DNA of 64,000 nucleotides, taken from Pacificoceanicola onchidii. GTDB lineage: Bacteria > Pseudomonadota > Alphaproteobacteria > Rhodobacterales > Rhodobacteraceae. Of this stretch, positions 35,156 to 43,139 are shown piece after piece. A program made the position numbers and the translations under genes. The stretch's first letter is position 1. Each line of letters starts with the position of its first letter. The notes beneath the pieces are model-generated. The model ran no database searches. It was given only the letters and a program-made list of their open reading frames with translations, and was not told the origin of the DNA. Where the stretch lies: assembly GCF_004804335.1 (NCBI RefSeq), contig NZ_SRXY01000003.1, positions 558,001 to 622,000 on the forward strand, given 5' to 3'.

Positions 35156-36234
35156 CGCTTCAAGTCGACCAGTTTCGACAAGACCGTCAGTTCCAACACC
35201 GTCATCAGAATGCGCAGCACATGGTGCAGGCTGACAAAGGCCGGGTTGGCGGCGAGGCTCAGCGCGATCACCGACATTTCCGTCACGCCGCCCGGCGCGT
35301 AGCTGATGAAAAGATGCAGGAACGGCAGCTCTGTCATCACGTGCAGCACAGAGGCAAACCCCGCGCCCAATCCCAGCATGAAAACCACCGAGACAAAGGA
35401 CAACCCGGCGCAATTGCGCAAGAGCCGGGCGTTCATGCCGTTGAACCGCAGACCGAGGCTCACGCCGATCACCACCTGCGCGGTAGAGACCAGCCAGAAC
35501 GGCACATGCAGGTCCAGCACCCCTGCCACGGAAAACGCGGCGGCGAGCAGGAGCGGCCCGGTCAGATGCCCGGCGGGCAGGCGGATCAGCCGCGCGATGC
35601 CAAGGCCGGTCAGGCCGATGAGGCTGATCACGCCGAAATCCACGGCGGTCAGGGGCGCCTCGGGCGCGTCCCCAAGGTTCAGACCGGCCGCGCTGCCCAC
35701 AGGATGGCCGAGCCAGAGCGACAGGCCCGACGGCACCAGCGTGATGACAAAGATGATGCGCAGGAACTGCTGCGCGGTCAGGATCTTGAGGTCCGCACCG
35801 GCGGATTCGCCCAGAAGAATGCTCTCCATCAACCCGCCCGGTGTAGCCGCGTAGAAGGCCGTGGCCCGGTCATAGCCGCCAAGACGGCGGAAGATCAGCA
35901 TGTTGCCCGCATGGGTCAGGCCGACAAACAGCGCCAGCATGCTGACGCTCAGCGCCAGCTCTGCCATCATCGACAGGAACGAAGGTTCGAGCTGCGCGCC
36001 GATCATCACGCCGATCAGGGCGATGAAACCGGTGCGCAAGGGCAGGGGGAAGCTGTAGCCGGTCAGGCTGGTCGGCTTCACCCACAGCACAAGCAGCGCC
36101 GTCGCCAGCAGGCTGCCCAGCATCCACGGCATCGGCACGGCCAACAGCGCAGCACACCAGCCGCCCAATGCGCCGAAAACCAAAAGGACACAGGTGATAA
36201 GGCCGGTGCGCAGCGCACCTTTGGCGTGAAACAT
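35152..36234 (-). CDS. AbrB-family membrane protein (transporter-like)
   Basis: A 360-residue membrane protein of the AbrB/ammonia-monooxygenase duplication family, with about ten hydrophobic segments in two similar halves. It starts ALRTGLITCVLLVFGALGGW. Short motifs repeat at equivalent places: GYDRATAFYAATPGGLMESI in the first half and FLHLFISYAPGGVTEMSVIA in the second, each with the TPGG or APGG plus Glu motif. The substrate is unknown. The stop overlaps the stop of the ABC-F gene. Confidence 0.82.
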   Translation of the reverse strand: MFHAKGALRTGLITCVLLVFGALGGWCAALLAVPMPWMLGSLLATALLVLWVKPTSLTGYSFPLPLRTGFIALIGVMIGAQLEPSFLSMMAELALSVSMLALFVGLTHAGNMLIFRRLGGYDRATAFYAATPGGLMESILLGESAGADLKILTAQQFLRIIFVITLVPSGLSLWLGHPVGSAAGLNLGDAPEAPLTAVDFGVISLIGLTGLGIARLIRLPAGHLTGPLLLAAAFSVAGVLDLHVPFWLVSTAQVVIGVSLGLRFNGMNARLLRNCAGLSFVSVVFMLGLGAGFASVLHVMTELPFLHLFISYAPGGVTEMSVIALSLAANPAFVSLHHVLRILMTVLELTVLSKLVDLKR

Positions 36235-36291
36235 GTCGGTGTTTTACCGCCTGAGCGGGGCCGCGACAATGGCCCCAAACCCGGCGCGGGA

Positions 36292-36750
36292 TCAGCGCTG
36301 GCGCGTCGCCAGCACCCAGATCAGAGCCAGTCCCAGCGAGGCGATGGCGTTCCAGCCTGCCATGGAGATGCCGAACATCTCCCACGGGATTTCGTCGCAG
36401 CGCACGATCGGTGCGGCGGTGATCTGCGCCAGCAGTTCTTCCGGTGTCAGCCCTTCGATCGAGCCGGAGGTGCAGGTATTGGGGCCTTCCCACCACTTCA
36501 GCTCGACCCCGGCGTGATAGGCACCGATCACCGAACTGCTGAGCGCGCCCAAAGCACCGATCCACAGCACCGGGTTCACCGGGCGCATATAAGCCACCAG
36601 ACCGGCCAGAATGGCGATCACATGGCCGTAGCGCTGATAGATGCACAGCTTGCAGGGCGGCATCTCGCCCAGGAACTGGAAGCCAAAAGCCCCAAGCATC
36701 ATGGCGGCGGAGCCGCCCGCGGCAATTGCGATCAGAAGGGTGCGGTTCAT
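36292..36750 (-). CDS. dsbB: Disulfide bond formation protein DsbB family
   Basis: A 152-residue four-helix inner-membrane protein that re-oxidises DsbA using quinone. The first redox pair is CKLC, in MPPCKLCIYQRYGHVI, and the second periplasmic pair is the Cys in NTCTSG and in VRCDEI. Membrane segments lie at about residues 5-25, 42-58, 62-80 and 128-148. The length is slightly under E. coli DsbB but typical for Alphaproteobacteria. No dsbA gene is adjacent. Confidence 0.9.
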   Translation of the reverse strand: MNRTLLIAIAAGGSAAMMLGAFGFQFLGEMPPCKLCIYQRYGHVIAILAGLVAYMRPVNPVLWIGALGALSSSVIGAYHAGVELKWWEGPNTCTSGSIEGLTPEELLAQITAAPIVRCDEIPWEMFGISMAGWNAIASLGLALIWVLATRQR

Positions 36751-36818
36751 GGTGTCCTCTTAATGGGCCTGCCCGCACAACTGGTGCGCCATGGCGGGGC
36801 CGTTTGCAAGCGGTGTGG

Positions 36819-37433
36819 TCAAAGCCCGATCCAGGTCCTGATCACGTTGATGAGAGTGGCCCCGGCAAAGATCAGCGAGGCAATCCAGGCAGTCCCCAGA
36901 AGCGCGCCGAGCAGAACCAGAACGCCGTCGCGCTGCAACAGCCCCATGGCCACAACCACCACGGCAAAACCGGGCACGGTGTTGGTGCCGGGCAGCGGCA
37001 CGAGGATCGACGCGCCGAACAGCACCAGCGCCAGACCGATAACACGGTCCGCCGGGCGGCGCGTCAGCCCGGTCAGCCTCGGTCGGCTCACCGCTTCGAT
37101 CCGGCGCAGCCACGGCCCGGCGCGCTCCGCCAGCGACCGCAGCCCTTCGGCAGAAACGCTCCGCGCGCCCAGCTTTTTCGGCAGCCACGGCACATCGCGT
37201 CCAAACACGATCTGCGCCGAGACAAACATCAACGGCAGCGCCACCACCTGCGGGATGCCATAGAGAAAGGGAATGCAGCAGGGCAGGGCGAGGATCAGCA
37301 GGAACAGGCCAAAGGCGCGCTCGTGCAATTGCGCCAACACCCAGTCAAGCGTCACGGCCTCGCCCTCGGCCTCGTCCGCCAATCGGTCGAGCCGGTCCGA
37401 GATTGCCATGGTCTGCGAGGAATGACCTGTCAT
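36819..37433 (-). CDS. exoD: ExoD-family membrane protein
   Basis: A 204-residue protein of the ExoD family, named for exopolysaccharide synthesis in Sinorhizobium but of unknown biochemistry. Visible parts are LVALGLFLLILALPCCIPFL-like helix 1 (here FGLFLLILALPCCIPFLYGI), the GRDVPWLP block, and two hydrophobic helices near the C-terminus. It is the last host gene before the tRNA-Leu that carries the prophage. ATG 37433 is the first in frame; an ATG at residue 9 (MAISDRL) is an alternative start. Confidence 0.82.
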   Translation of the reverse strand: MTGHSSQTMAISDRLDRLADEAEGEAVTLDWVLAQLHERAFGLFLLILALPCCIPFLYGIPQVVALPLMFVSAQIVFGRDVPWLPKKLGARSVSAEGLRSLAERAGPWLRRIEAVSRPRLTGLTRRPADRVIGLALVLFGASILVPLPGTNTVPGFAVVVVAMGLLQRDGVLVLLGALLGTAWIASLIFAGATLINVIRTWIGL

Positions 37434-37580
37434 CTGCGCGGCTCCGAACTGGTATAGGCCGCGTCAGATCACGCACGCCGCCAGAGGTCAACCGCGATGG
37501 CCGGGCAATCCATCGGGACCGGCAAAGATCGGCAAGAAGTCCCTTGCAGGCGCTTTGGCAGGGCGATAAACCAGCCTCGT

Positions 37581-37664
37581 GCCCAAGTGGCGGAATGGTA
37601 GACGCAGGGGATTCAAAATCCCCCGCCTTCGGGCGTGCCGGTTCGAGTCCGGCCTTGGGTACCA
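37581..37664 (+). tRNA. tRNA-Leu (anticodon CAA), prophage integration target
   Basis: An 84-nt class II tRNA. The acceptor stem is GCCCAAG/CTTGGGT with a terminal G-U pair, and the anticodon arm GGGGA TTCAAAA TCCCC (anticodon CAA, reads UUG). The long variable arm is CGCCTTCGGGCG and the T arm GCCGG TTCGAGT CCGGC, followed by ACCA. The tyrosine integrase gene ends 80 nt downstream, so the 3' half of this gene is the likely bacterial attachment site. Confidence 0.96.
37625..37664 (+). other. Probable left attachment site (attL) in the 3' half of tRNA-Leu
   Basis: Tyrosine integrases of this class recombine in the anticodon or T-arm half of tRNA genes and restore it. The prophage int gene sits immediately to the right and faces the tRNA, the standard layout. 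The exact core cannot be fixed because the right copy (attR) lies beyond the window. Confidence 0.55.
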
Positions 37665-37743
37665 ATGACTTAGCCGATCTTTGGCGGTCATCTTCCGCAG
37701 CGACTCCCCGAAGCGACTCCCCCATTCCTGTTCTGTTCATGTT

Positions 37744-38787
37744 CTATTCCCGGCCTTTTTGCGCTGCTCGGCTCAATGCCTTGCGACTTGCCTTGGCCCT
37801 GTAGAAGGCGACCATTTCAGCGGACTGTCCGGTGACCGCCTGAATTTGCGCATCGGTTGCGCCTGATTCTGCCAGCTCGATGATTGCCAGCTTCCGCAGC
37901 CCATGGAGGACAAAGGGCTTGGCCTTGACCCCGAGGTCTTTACGCCACGCGCGGAACGCCTTCTCTACGGCGTCATAGCCAAGGGGCTGCTTGATGTTCC
38001 GGGCCAGCAGGTAATCGCCCCGGTGAGGCAGGGACGCCACGTAGGAGCGCAGGAAATCCGGAGCATAGACCTCGAATTTCTGGCCGCCCTTTTCGTCTGT
38101 CACCGTCATATACTCGCCCTCGAAGGCGTCGCGGCGCATTTGGATCGCGGCTCCTGGTCTCTGCCCGGTGCCAAGGATCAGCTTTGCAGCGGTTCTCACT
38201 GTCTCCGGCGCTTCGTCCAGTTTGCCAACCATCCATGCGGGCCAAGGCTCAAACTCGCGCTGCTTGCCAAAGTGTTCGATCCCGCTGGCCGGATTGTCGC
38301 CGATCGGCCAGAACAGTTTTGACTTGGCGTAGTTCCAGAGAAGAGACACGGTTTGCAGCATCCGGTCAGCCTCGCGCGGCGTGGCGCTCATGGCGAGATG
38401 CGCTTGGTACAGGTTTTTTGGCGTGGTCTGACCCATACTCTTGTCGCCGTTCTTCACATTGATCCGGTCCATTGCTCGGCGGTAACTGGCCCGGGTGCTG
38501 CGCGCCAACCTGCCTTGCCCTTTAGGATCTTTGCGCCACGCCTCGATGCATTCGCGCCAAGTGTGCTTGGGCTTTCTTTTCTGCCCTTCGTGTCTTCCGC
38601 TTTCGCAACTCCAATATAGTTCGTCGAGAAGGCGCGCATCGCCCTTCCAGTCGAGCATGATCGCCTTTTCCTTGCGCTTGCCGTTCACGGTCCAGCGCAC
38701 CCGGTGATATGGCACCCATGCAGTCTTCTGGCGGTTCAGCTTCCAGACAAGCTTTGGCTTCGTTATGCGCGGCTTTGGCGGTCTCAC
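37744..38787 (-). CDS. int: Phage tyrosine integrase
   Basis: A 347-residue site-specific recombinase that would join the phage into and out of tRNA-Leu. The C-terminal catalytic domain shows the first Arg in LILGTGQRPGAAIQMRRD, the HxLR block in VLHGLRKLAIIELAESGA, and the nucleophile Tyr in TGQSAEMVAFYRAKA. The N-terminal half is the SAM-like core-binding domain. The start is GTG 38787, overlapping the stop of the excisionase-like gene (GTGA), so the two are coupled. The gene reads toward the attachment site. Confidence 0.92.
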   Translation of the reverse strand: MRPPKPRITKPKLVWKLNRQKTAWVPYHRVRWTVNGKRKEKAIMLDWKGDARLLDELYWSCESGRHEGQKRKPKHTWRECIEAWRKDPKGQGRLARSTRASYRRAMDRINVKNGDKSMGQTTPKNLYQAHLAMSATPREADRMLQTVSLLWNYAKSKLFWPIGDNPASGIEHFGKQREFEPWPAWMVGKLDEAPETVRTAAKLILGTGQRPGAAIQMRRDAFEGEYMTVTDEKGGQKFEVYAPDFLRSYVASLPHRGDYLLARNIKQPLGYDAVEKAFRAWRKDLGVKAKPFVLHGLRKLAIIELAESGATDAQIQAVTGQSAEMVAFYRAKASRKALSRAAQKGRE

Positions 38788-38996
38788 ATCGTGAATCCTT
38801 CATCCTCTGGGATGGCTTTCTCCCCGGTACGAATTGCTTCCAGATCGGCAACCCACCACCTTTCCTCGTCGCCAACGCGGCGCGCCTGGGGCAAAGACCC
38901 AGCATTGACCAGGCGTCGAAACTTGGCAACGGACAAGGTCAGCGCGGCAGCGGCTCCTTTTTCGTCCAGTGCCAAGACGATTTTCGGGGCTCCCAT
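38784..38996 (-). CDS. Excisionase-like small DNA-binding protein
   Basis: A 70-residue protein with a MerR/AlpA-type helix-turn-helix: ALTLSVAKFRRLVNAGSLPQ followed by ARRVGDEERWWVADLEAI, a wing-like turn. Proteins of this size beside int act as recombination directionality factors. ATG 38996 has AGGAG 8 nt upstream; an upstream ATG would extend into the methyltransferase end. It overlaps int by 4 nt. Its excisionase role is inferred from position. Confidence 0.7.
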   Translation of the reverse strand: MGAPKIVLALDEKGAAAALTLSVAKFRRLVNAGSLPQARRVGDEERWWVADLEAIRTGEKAIPEDEGFTM

Positions 38997-38997
38997 G

Positions 38998-39678
38998 TCA
39001 TGCACTCCTGATTTCGGTTGTTGCAGCATCTGTCCACTGATGCGCGGCGGCTTGCATCATGCCGGGAAAACTCCGGCTGCGAAGGCGGGCGCGTTCCGGG
39101 CCGGGTGGCATGCGGTGCACCGCATTCCATGCTTTCCAGTCGGCGCTGCCGCGACGGGGCTCTTGTAGCTTGTTGGTTGCCTGCAGGGCGGGGAGGCCGC
39201 GTAGATACCACCCAGTCGCCTTGTATGCGGGTTCCCCGAACCAAAACGGTTGTACCAATGCGGGCGGCGGCAGATCGGCTGGCATGCGGTCTTTCGCCAG
39301 GTCGTTCATTTCAGGGTTCTCGATCGCGACACGTTCGATGGGAGCAGTCCAACACGTTGTGAAGATGTCGACGCCCTCTTCAAACTCCGCGCGCATGTCG
39401 GCCCATGTTCGCCCGTTCGGCAGGCGCTTGGGCTGGGTCCATTTGCCCGGGCCGGACATCCAGCGTCTGCCCGATCGACAAAGCCGGGTGCATGGCGGGT
39501 GCATAACTGCGAGCAGGTCCCAGCCTTCGGAAAGAATACCGTCGCGGATGTCGCAGCGGATGTGGCGGTTACTCCCGTCTTCGGCGGCCTCGATGTCGCA
39601 GGACCAAACGTCGTGCCCGAGAGCTGCGAAGGCTCGCCGCGCAATGCCGCTTGTTTCGCATCCGATCAGCACTTTCAT
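38998..39678 (-). CDS. Phage DNA cytosine methyltransferase-like protein
   Basis: A 226-residue SAM-dependent methyltransferase-type protein. The N-terminal MKVLIGCETSGIARRAFAAL gives the SAM-binding loop, DLLAVMHPPCTRLCRSG holds a Pro-Pro-Cys like motif IV of C5-cytosine enzymes, and IERVAIENPEMN resembles motif VI (ENP/ENV). It lacks a separate target-recognition domain, a compact form seen in temperate phages. ATG 39678 follows AAGGA by 8 nt. It may protect phage DNA from host restriction, but activity cannot be shown from sequence. Confidence 0.72.
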   Translation of the reverse strand: MKVLIGCETSGIARRAFAALGHDVWSCDIEAAEDGSNRHIRCDIRDGILSEGWDLLAVMHPPCTRLCRSGRRWMSGPGKWTQPKRLPNGRTWADMRAEFEEGVDIFTTCWTAPIERVAIENPEMNDLAKDRMPADLPPPALVQPFWFGEPAYKATGWYLRGLPALQATNKLQEPRRGSADWKAWNAVHRMPPGPERARLRSRSFPGMMQAAAHQWTDAATTEIRSA

Positions 39679-39774
39679 GGCTTCGATCCTTTCGGATTTC
39701 CAACCCCCGCCGCTTTCAAACACCGGCTTTGCATCTGTGCGGCGGGGGTATTCGACCGGCGGTCGAATGGGGGC

Positions 39775-40197
39775 TTAGGCGGCTTCGCCTTCGATCAGGA
39801 CCCGCAGGTCGCGGGCGCGTGCGGATTCGGTGGGGTCGTCGCTGCGCGCCTCGATGATGCGACAGGCCTCGGCGACGGTGACGTCGTCGTGTTGGGTGCA
39901 ATCGGCCTGAACCTGACGGGCGTACCAAAGGATGCAGACGCCATGTTCTAGAGTCCGCGCGGCGGCTGCCATCCAATCGGCCGTGGCTTGCTCTGCGGTC
40001 TCGCCGAGACCGACGACATTGCACAGCGAGATTTCGGCCATGCCCTCGGGCTGGTCCGGGCCGAACATCCAGATCCCGCCGCCTGCGATGATGATGTTGG
40101 CCATGACCTCGGTGCGGGCTTCCGCTGTCGGCGCTTCTTTGAGGGCCTGCAGGGCGCTGGCGAGGGGGAGGATTCTCAGAATTGGTTTTTGGAGCAT
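39775..40197 (-). CDS. Hypothetical phage early protein
   Basis: A 140-residue protein with no domain that I recognise. It begins MLQKPILRILPLASALQALK and is acidic toward the C-terminus (CRIIEARSDDPTESARARDL). ATG 40197 has GGGAG 8 nt upstream; the longer frame to 40386 reads through the next gene's end. It is part of the leftward early operon. Confidence 0.7.
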   Translation of the reverse strand: MLQKPILRILPLASALQALKEAPTAEARTEVMANIIIAGGGIWMFGPDQPEGMAEISLCNVVGLGETAEQATADWMAAAARTLEHGVCILWYARQVQADCTQHDDVTVAEACRIIEARSDDPTESARARDLRVLIEGEAA

Positions 40198-40264
40198 GGG
40201 GTGTCTCCCGGTTGGGGGCTGGTTTCCGTCGCTGGCCACCGTCGCCGATGGCCAGAAAGAGAAA

Positions 40265-41074
40265 TCAGGAGCGCCCAAAGAAGACCGGCAGGCCGGTTTC
40301 CTCGGCTGCGGCGGTTGCCAGTTCGGTGAACTTGGCCTGGCGCTGGTACTCGACCCGGTGCCACTGGAAGCCAAGCACCAGACCATCGGGCCGGGGCCGG
40401 AAGCGAAACTTTGCGGAGATCGTGGTGGGTTCTTCGCCCTGATAGAGCGGGATGGCGAGGGTGATTTCGGTCGGAACGACCATTTCGCCTTTCACGCGGG
40501 TTTCGGTCTCATAGGTGAAGGACCGGTCGCCATTGTCGAGGCGCACGCCGCTCTTGAACACCGTGCCAGAGGTCGTTTCGAGTTCCCGGCAGATTTCCAA
40601 AAGGGTGGAGGCGTCGGGGTACGTCACGTCGGCGACGTTTTCTTCAATGAAGAAGGCAAAGTCTTCCTGTGAATGCAGAGCACCCTCCATCTTGCTCCAG
40701 CGCTTGTATTCCTCGCTGTCGCGAAGGAGCAGCGTTGCACTGTGATCACGAGGTTGCGGCTGCAGTTTGTTCTGGTTGTCGCTGTCCCAGTCGAGGAACG
40801 CCGTGATCTTGCCGTTGTCATAGTCGGCCACGATCAGGCTGCGCTTGTCGCTGAACCGGTTGGCATAGGCAGAGAGCGAAGCGCGATCATCCACGATCAG
40901 ATGCCGCTTGATGTGAGGCGGCAAAAGGTACGGGTCGGACACGTCCTTCAGATCATAGCCCTCGGGGATGAAGGCGTGCTTGCGACCGTCGTCGTGCTGG
41001 ATCACAGGCTCGGCCAGGCGCGCCGCGTCGATGGTCGCGTCAAGAACGGCGCGAGGGTCTTGGGTTTGTTCCAT
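40265..41074 (-). CDS. DUF2303 family phage protein (YfdQ-like)
   Basis: A 269-residue protein recognisable as DUF2303, found in many temperate siphovirus early regions (E. coli YfdQ). The pattern LIVADYDNGKITAFLDWDSD, then YKRWSKMEGALHSQEDFAFF, and ISAKFRFRPRPDGLVLGFQW is characteristic. Its function is unknown, although it often lies next to recombination or single-strand-annealing genes. The upstream 107-residue gene probably shares its transcript. Confidence 0.82.
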   Translation of the reverse strand: MEQTQDPRAVLDATIDAARLAEPVIQHDDGRKHAFIPEGYDLKDVSDPYLLPPHIKRHLIVDDRASLSAYANRFSDKRSLIVADYDNGKITAFLDWDSDNQNKLQPQPRDHSATLLLRDSEEYKRWSKMEGALHSQEDFAFFIEENVADVTYPDASTLLEICRELETTSGTVFKSGVRLDNGDRSFTYETETRVKGEMVVPTEITLAIPLYQGEEPTTISAKFRFRPRPDGLVLGFQWHRVEYQRQAKFTELATAAAEETGLPVFFGRS

Positions 41075-41107
41075 TTCGTTTCTCCGTTTGGTCAGTTTTG
41101 GTAAGGA

Positions 41108-41431
41108 TCATTCCGCCGCGCGGCGGCGTTCGATTTCGTCTTCGATGTCCATCTGATTGGGGTCGCGGCGCGAAAGGCGACCTTCGTCCGTCAGAAAGTA
41201 AAGGCCGGTGCCCATGGGTTTTTTGGGCGGTTTCGCAGCGATGCTGGGCACGCATTCGATCTGCCCGGCCTTGTTGAACTTGAAGGGCAGCTTGATAGTC
41301 AGCTCACCGTCGCCGCCGGTCTCGTGCATGGCGTCCGTAACCTTTGCGAGCTGGTGATCGACTTCGCGCAGAAGCTCGCCGCGGCGGAAGGTCTGCAGGA
41401 ATTCGAGGAAGTTGATGGAATGGTCTTTCAT
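41108..41431 (-). CDS. Hypothetical phage protein
   Basis: A 107-residue, charged, soluble protein (begins MKDHSINFLEFLQTFRRGEL; ends DIEDEIERRRAAE). No domain is recognised. The coding region is compact, and it sits between a small gene and DUF2303 in the leftward operon, a frequent partner position of DUF2303 in phages. Confidence 0.7.
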   Translation of the reverse strand: MKDHSINFLEFLQTFRRGELLREVDHQLAKVTDAMHETGGDGELTIKLPFKFNKAGQIECVPSIAAKPPKKPMGTGLYFLTDEGRLSRRDPNQMDIEDEIERRRAAE

Positions 41432-41447
41432 CGGCTGGGGTCCTTTC

Positions 41448-41753
41448 TCAGAGAAGGCGACCGGTGAGGTCGTCGGTGGGGTTCACGACATCGACCACGC
41501 CCAGGACCACGAAAGGGGCGCCTGCGCTGCGGGCGAGGCGGCGGGCGTCGTCCCGGGCGGTGTTGAAGTGGGCAATGCGGGCCTTGGGTTCGGTCTTGCT
41601 GCCTTGGTGCGTGGGCTTGCGGCAGATCATGTAGAAGCCGCGCTGGTCGCTGCGTTTGGCGGCGAGATGGCGGATCATGTCTGCGGCGTGGCGCTGTGGC
41701 GGGTCGGTCAGGTCCAGCGCGGCGATCACGCTGTCCGGGGTGGCGCGGGTCAT
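41448..41753 (-). CDS. Hypothetical phage protein
   Basis: A 101-residue protein with no recognised domain: MTRATPDSVIAALDLTDPPQ, then a basic middle (AAKRSDQRGFYMICRKP), ending PTDDLTGRLL. ATG 41753 has GGGA about 10 nt upstream; the track of longer upstream residues is basic and unlikely. It is 16 nt before the 107-residue gene on the same strand. Confidence 0.6.
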   Translation of the reverse strand: MTRATPDSVIAALDLTDPPQRHAADMIRHLAAKRSDQRGFYMICRKPTHQGSKTEPKARIAHFNTARDDARRLARSAGAPFVVLGVVDVVNPTDDLTGRLL

Positions 41754-41864
41754 GTGTTGGTTCCCTTCGTGGTGGCTTGGAAGGCTTGCCGGAATATCTG
41801 CCAGGATGTGCCCGCCCCACACCGCGTGGGGCTGTCGGCCCGGCAAGCCATCAAAGCCCCCGGC

Positions 41865-42140
41865 TCAAGGCCGGGGAGTGTGCAGGGCTTCTTTGGCTTC
41901 GATTGTGTCCAGCGTCTGACGCGCTTCTTCCACGGTCATAGGTTCGATCCGAGACAGCACAGCGGCGGCTAGCGCCATCAGGCAAAGCGCGACGAAGCCG
42001 GACCACTGCATCGCAGCGCTGTCCGTGGCAATGCCAACGCCGATCAGAGTGAGTTGTAGGCCGGGAGCAATCAGCGCCCTTGGTAAGGTGGGTCTGCGAA
42101 GGATCATGATCCGGTTTATTTGGATGTTTTCGTCATTCAT
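41865..42140 (-). CDS. Small two-helix membrane protein of the early operon
   Basis: A 91-residue protein with two hydrophobic helices (about residues 25-42, PGLQLTLIGVGIATDSAAM, and 45-64, WSGFVALCLMALAAAVL) and a charged C-terminal tail. ATG 42140 shares its A with the stop of the upstream gene (TGATG), and AAAGGGAG lies upstream, which supports translation. Its function is unknown; small membrane proteins in this position can be superinfection-exclusion or host-takeover genes, but this is only a suggestion. Confidence 0.6.
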   Translation of the reverse strand: MNDENIQINRIMILRRPTLPRALIAPGLQLTLIGVGIATDSAAMQWSGFVALCLMALAAAVLSRIEPMTVEEARQTLDTIEAKEALHTPRP

Positions 42141-42448
42141 CAGCTTGGCTCCCTTTCCGGGCGGGGGATGGCGCCGCGCCAGGCGTCGTATTCGGTGCGG
42201 AGTTCGTCCCATAGCTCGGCGGCAGAGCGGCGGTTGTGGAAGGCGCGGGTGTCCGGGTTGTCCAGATCGCCGCGGGTGTGGACGCCGCATTGCCAGCGGA
42301 CGTGATCCGCCGCGATGCCGGGGGCGGCGGGTTCGCCGTCTGCCAGACCGATCCGCGCGCCGACGAATTTCTGAAAGGTTTCATCGTTGCAGAGGATCCC
42401 GGCCTGTTGGGATCGGGGCAGGGCGGACATGGGCTGGCGGGATTTCAT
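42140..42448 (-). CDS. Hypothetical phage protein
   Basis: A 102-residue protein with a His/Cys segment, VRWQCGVHTRGDLDNPDTRA, that recalls small phage proteins with a C-x-H turn, but too little to name a family. ATG 42448 overlaps the stop of the next gene upstream by 4 nt. No membrane segment or signal is visible. Confidence 0.6.
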   Translation of the reverse strand: MKSRQPMSALPRSQQAGILCNDETFQKFVGARIGLADGEPAAPGIAADHVRWQCGVHTRGDLDNPDTRAFHNRRSAAELWDELRTEYDAWRGAIPRPEREPS

Positions 42449-42636
42449 GCCAGCACCCACGCGGCGGTGCCTGAGCATCCGGAGACGGTGATCAGGCCGC
42501 CGATGATGGTGAAGCCGATCGTGCGTGATCCGGTTTCGAGCTCCGGCCAGCTCCGCGCCATGCTGATCATCGCGAGGGCGGAGAGGAAGAGGCCTGCGCC
42601 GCTGAAGGCGGTGAAGATTGAAAAGAGCAAGGTCAT
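42445..42636 (-). CDS. Very small membrane protein
   Basis: A 63-residue protein with two hydrophobic segments: MTLLFSIFTAFSGAGLFLSA and a second, IGFTIIGGLITVSGCSGT. It overlaps the gene upstream by 4 nt (ATGA) and the one downstream by 4 nt, so it is held in a translationally coupled chain. A longer upstream frame covering 42637-42852 is arginine-rich and unlikely. Confidence 0.55.
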   Translation of the reverse strand: MTLLFSIFTAFSGAGLFLSALAMISMARSWPELETGSRTIGFTIIGGLITVSGCSGTAAWVLA

Positions 42637-42905
42637 GCGCTGGCCCCCTGAAGCCGCAGGATCGCGGCGGTGATGCGGGGGCGGGCGGCGTCGAGGCTGG
42701 CCAGTACTTCGTTCTGCTGCTGCCGGACGGTGGGCCAGTGGGAGGGCATGGCTTCGAGCCGGGCCATACGTTCCGGGTTGATTGCGCCGCTGGTGCCGTC
42801 TTCGAGCCGTTGCGCTTCTTTCAAGGACAGCCATGCGTCCTGTGCGAGGCAAGGGATCGGGTTGTTGCAGGTCAGGCTATGGATCAAGTCGGGGGCATTC
42901 CGCAT
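42633..42905 (-). CDS. Hypothetical phage protein, first gene of the leftward operon
   Basis: A 90-residue soluble protein (MRNAPDLIHSLTCNNPIPCL, then QDAWLSLKEAQRLEDG). No domain is recognised. It is the first gene after the leftward promoter with its operators at 42994-43042, and the ATGA overlap at its end leads into the next gene. The transcript likely runs through int. Confidence 0.6.
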   Translation of the reverse strand: MRNAPDLIHSLTCNNPIPCLAQDAWLSLKEAQRLEDGTSGAINPERMARLEAMPSHWPTVRQQQNEVLASLDAARPRITAAILRLQGASA

Positions 42906-42993
42906 AAGGTCACTCCATCATGTGTCCACGATCAGCGCCCTGTTGGCTCGATGGCCGGATCGGGCATTTGCCTCTTCGGTGGTGTGGAGAAAC

Positions 42994-43042
42994 TGCACTC
43001 TATCGAGTGCATTGTCAAGAAAGATGCACTCTTTAAGGTGCG
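42994..43042 (-). promoter_or_regulatory. Leftward phage promoter with paired operators
   Basis: TTGACA on the minus strand (43018-43013) is a perfect -35. A perfect 18-bp palindrome, TGCACTC-TATC-GAGTGCA (42994-43011), follows after a 1-nt gap, and a second imperfect copy, TGCACTC-TTTA-AGGTGCG (43025-43042), precedes it. Repressor bound at the first palindrome would cover the -35/-10 spacer. The -10 itself is weak. The same palindrome recurs at 45039 and 44994, so one repressor probably controls both. Confidence 0.75.
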
Positions 43043-43139
43043 TCCAGTGCATGAGGGGTTCGCCGTTTTCGTTCCGCCATACTGGAATCATGGTAACGTC
43101 TGCGGCACACAAGCCTTGTGACAGGCCTGAGGGGGACGC

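Noticed and set aside
40672-41255. CRISPR array or short-repeat locus anywhere in the window
   Set aside because: No regularly spaced identical repeats with unique spacers were seen; the tandem repeats present are coding (6488-7015 and 57671-57922) or iteron-like.
42918-43112. 64-aa minus-strand frame before the leftward operon
   Set aside because: Both operator palindromes and the TTGACA promoter element lie inside it, and no ribosome-binding site precedes it; regulatory DNA explains it better.
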